Assembly: GCA_031273665.1 (NCBI GenBank)
Contig: JAISRK010000044.1
Coordinates: 1-5,026, forward strand
From: Holosporales bacterium
Lineage (GTDB): Bacteria; Pseudomonadota; Alphaproteobacteria; UBA3830; JAIRMZ01
DNA: 5,026 nucleotides
Reading direction: 5' to 3'
Of the stretch, positions 3,889-5,026 are shown in pieces. The notes below the pieces were generated by a model. It was not told the DNA's origin. It saw nothing but the letters and a program-made list of their open reading frames with translations, and did no database searches. The position numbers and the translations under genes are program-made. Numbering within the stretch: the first letter of the stretch is position 1; every line of letters starts with the position of its first letter.

Positions 3889-5026
3889 ATGACAGTCACG
3901 ACATCTTCTTTGGTAAGTACGCAACGCGGATTGCCAACGCCCTCCCACAACAAAGACATTGCCTTTTTACCCCTGTCAGAAGTGTTGCCTCCACGTATTG
4001 CGCTGCTTATAGAACGCTGCACAGGAGGAAGCCGTGTGATCGATGCGCTGCTCCATATGCCTACACACGGCGTAATCAAGCGCAGGATAACGGCCTTAGA
4101 AAAGGCCCGTTTTCTGCCCCAGGGCGAGCAGGTTATTCTGTCTGTGATTATTAGCGAATATGTCCCACCACCTTCTCCCCGCTCTCCATATAAAATACGC
4201 GTGGTCGATGGTCAGGGAGATCGATGTGAGCTGATCTTTTTTCATGCGCGTCCTGGATATTTGCAGAAGCGCTTTCCTATTGGCGCGAAAAAGATTCTCT
4301 GTGGCACGCTGAACACGGCAAGTCTTCCATGGAGTATGATTCACCCAGAGTGCCTTCATGAGATGCCTTTTTTTGACAAGAACGAAACACTTTTTGAACC
4401 GGTGTATCCACTAACCGCGGGGCTCTCGAATCGCATATTTTCGGATTATACTCACCGCCTCTTGCCTCGTATAGAGACACCTGAAGAATGGTTGCCGGCA
4501 GATCTGCTCAAAAGAAAAGGATGGCCTTCTTGGAAAGCCGCCCTTGTCAGCGTCCACAAAGCACAAGGACCAGAAGCGCTACATCCCCATACGAGGGCAC
4601 GACAGCGCTTGTTTTTCGATGAGTTACTGGCTCATCAGCTGATTGTTCAAGTGCGGCGCACAAGACGAGAAGAAAAGCCGGGACGCGTTTTTCCTTATGT
4701 GACGCGGCTAAGAGAGGCATTGTTGCGGAGTCTTCCGTTCTCGTTGACACGAGATCAAGAACGAGCGCTCGAGGAAATTGATCAAGACCTCTCACAACCG
4801 CAAGCTACGGGGCGATTGTTGCAAGGCGATGTTGGCACGGGGAAAACACTCGTTGCGCTTATGGCGATGTTGCGCGTTATTGAAGCAGGAGCGCAAGTCG
4901 CGGTACTAGCCCCAACAGAGGTCCTGGCTCGACAGCATTATGAGACGTTTAACCGATACTTAGAGGCTCATCATGAGGTAAAAACGGCGTTGCTTGTGGG
5001 GCGTCCTTCTGGGCGCGTACGGCGTG
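3889..5026 (+). CDS. recG: ATP-dependent DNA helicase RecG, 5' part
   Basis: RecG is a superfamily 2 DNA translocase that remodels stalled forks and Holliday junctions. The window holds the first 379 codons of a protein usually near 700; the rest is off the edge. Visible in order: an N-terminal LPPRIALLIER...LLHMPTHGVIKRR segment (about 33-66); the wedge OB-fold, with KIRVVDGQGDRCELIFFHAR (about 101-120) and GAKKILCGTLN; PVYPLTAGLSNRIF; the linker LHPHTRARQRLFFDELLAHQ; motif Q LTRDQERALEEI; Walker A GDVGTGKT with Lys319; and motif Ia VLAPTEVLARQHYE. No frameshift is seen. The start is uncertain: ATG 3889 has no Shine-Dalgarno, and GTG 3868 in the same frame follows AGGGG too closely. Divergent from rpmH. 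Confidence 0.95.
   Translation, partial: MTVTTSSLVSTQRGLPTPSHNKDIAFLPLSEVLPPRIALLIERCTGGSRVIDALLHMPTHGVIKRRITALEKARFLPQGEQVILSVIISEYVPPPSPRSPYKIRVVDGQGDRCELIFFHARPGYLQKRFPIGAKKILCGTLNTASLPWSMIHPECLHEMPFFDKNETLFEPVYPLTAGLSNRIFSDYTHRLLPRIETPEEWLPADLLKRKGWPSWKAALVSVHKAQGPEALHPHTRARQRLFFDELLAHQLIVQVRRTRREEKPGRVFPYVTRLREALLRSLPFSLTRDQERALEEIDQDLSQPQATGRLLQGDVGTGKTLVALMAMLRVIEAGAQVAVLAPTEVLARQHYETFNRYLEAHHEVKTALLVGRPSGRVRR

Overview
The window reads as a compact, gene-dense bacterial chromosome segment of roughly balanced base composition. The best guess is an alphaproteobacterium, possibly a reduced or host-associated lineage. The grounds are the bS16-RimM-TrmD block, an RnpA/YidD pair of proteobacterial type, and a RecG whose N-terminus reads LLHMPTHGVIKRR where alphaproteobacterial RecG usually has a similar HLP..hIDRR stretch. 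This taxonomic reading is inference from protein style. No rRNA or tRNA gene was seen to confirm it.

Left part, all on the + strand: a divergent apaG (34-423), then after about 100 bases a ribosome/tRNA maturation operon of rpsP (526-1326), rimM (1333-1896) and trmD (1878-2591). The three genes are packed with a 6-base gap and a 19-base overlap, so they are almost certainly co-transcribed. The stand-out feature is bS16: its normal core of about 85 residues is followed by a tail of about 180 residues, first acidic (Glu/Val) and then basic (Lys/Ala), ending in 84-bp tandem repeats. The rplS gene that usually follows trmD is not here.

Middle part, on the - strand: rpmH (3613-3476), rnpA (3471-3055) and yidD (3095-2868) form a tight unit, with a 4-base gap and then a 41-base overlap. 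It is driven by a well-formed sigma70-type promoter (TTGACA, 17-base spacer, TATACA) at 3641-3669. It supplies ribosomal protein bL34, the protein subunit of RNase P, and a small membrane-insertion factor. yidC, which commonly follows, is absent. The unit converges on trmD across 276 bases with no recognisable gene.

Right part: recG starts divergently from rpmH at about 3889 and runs off the window end, still within the first helicase motifs. The 275 bases between rpmH and recG hold the rpmH promoter, a possible recG promoter, and a doubtful 84-codon open frame.

The window is mostly housekeeping. I see no mobile element, CRISPR array, toxin-antitoxin or defence system. The observations worth following are the repeat-bearing bS16 tail, the odd rimM start, the broken conserved gene order around trmD and yidD, and the small open frame upstream of rpmH.
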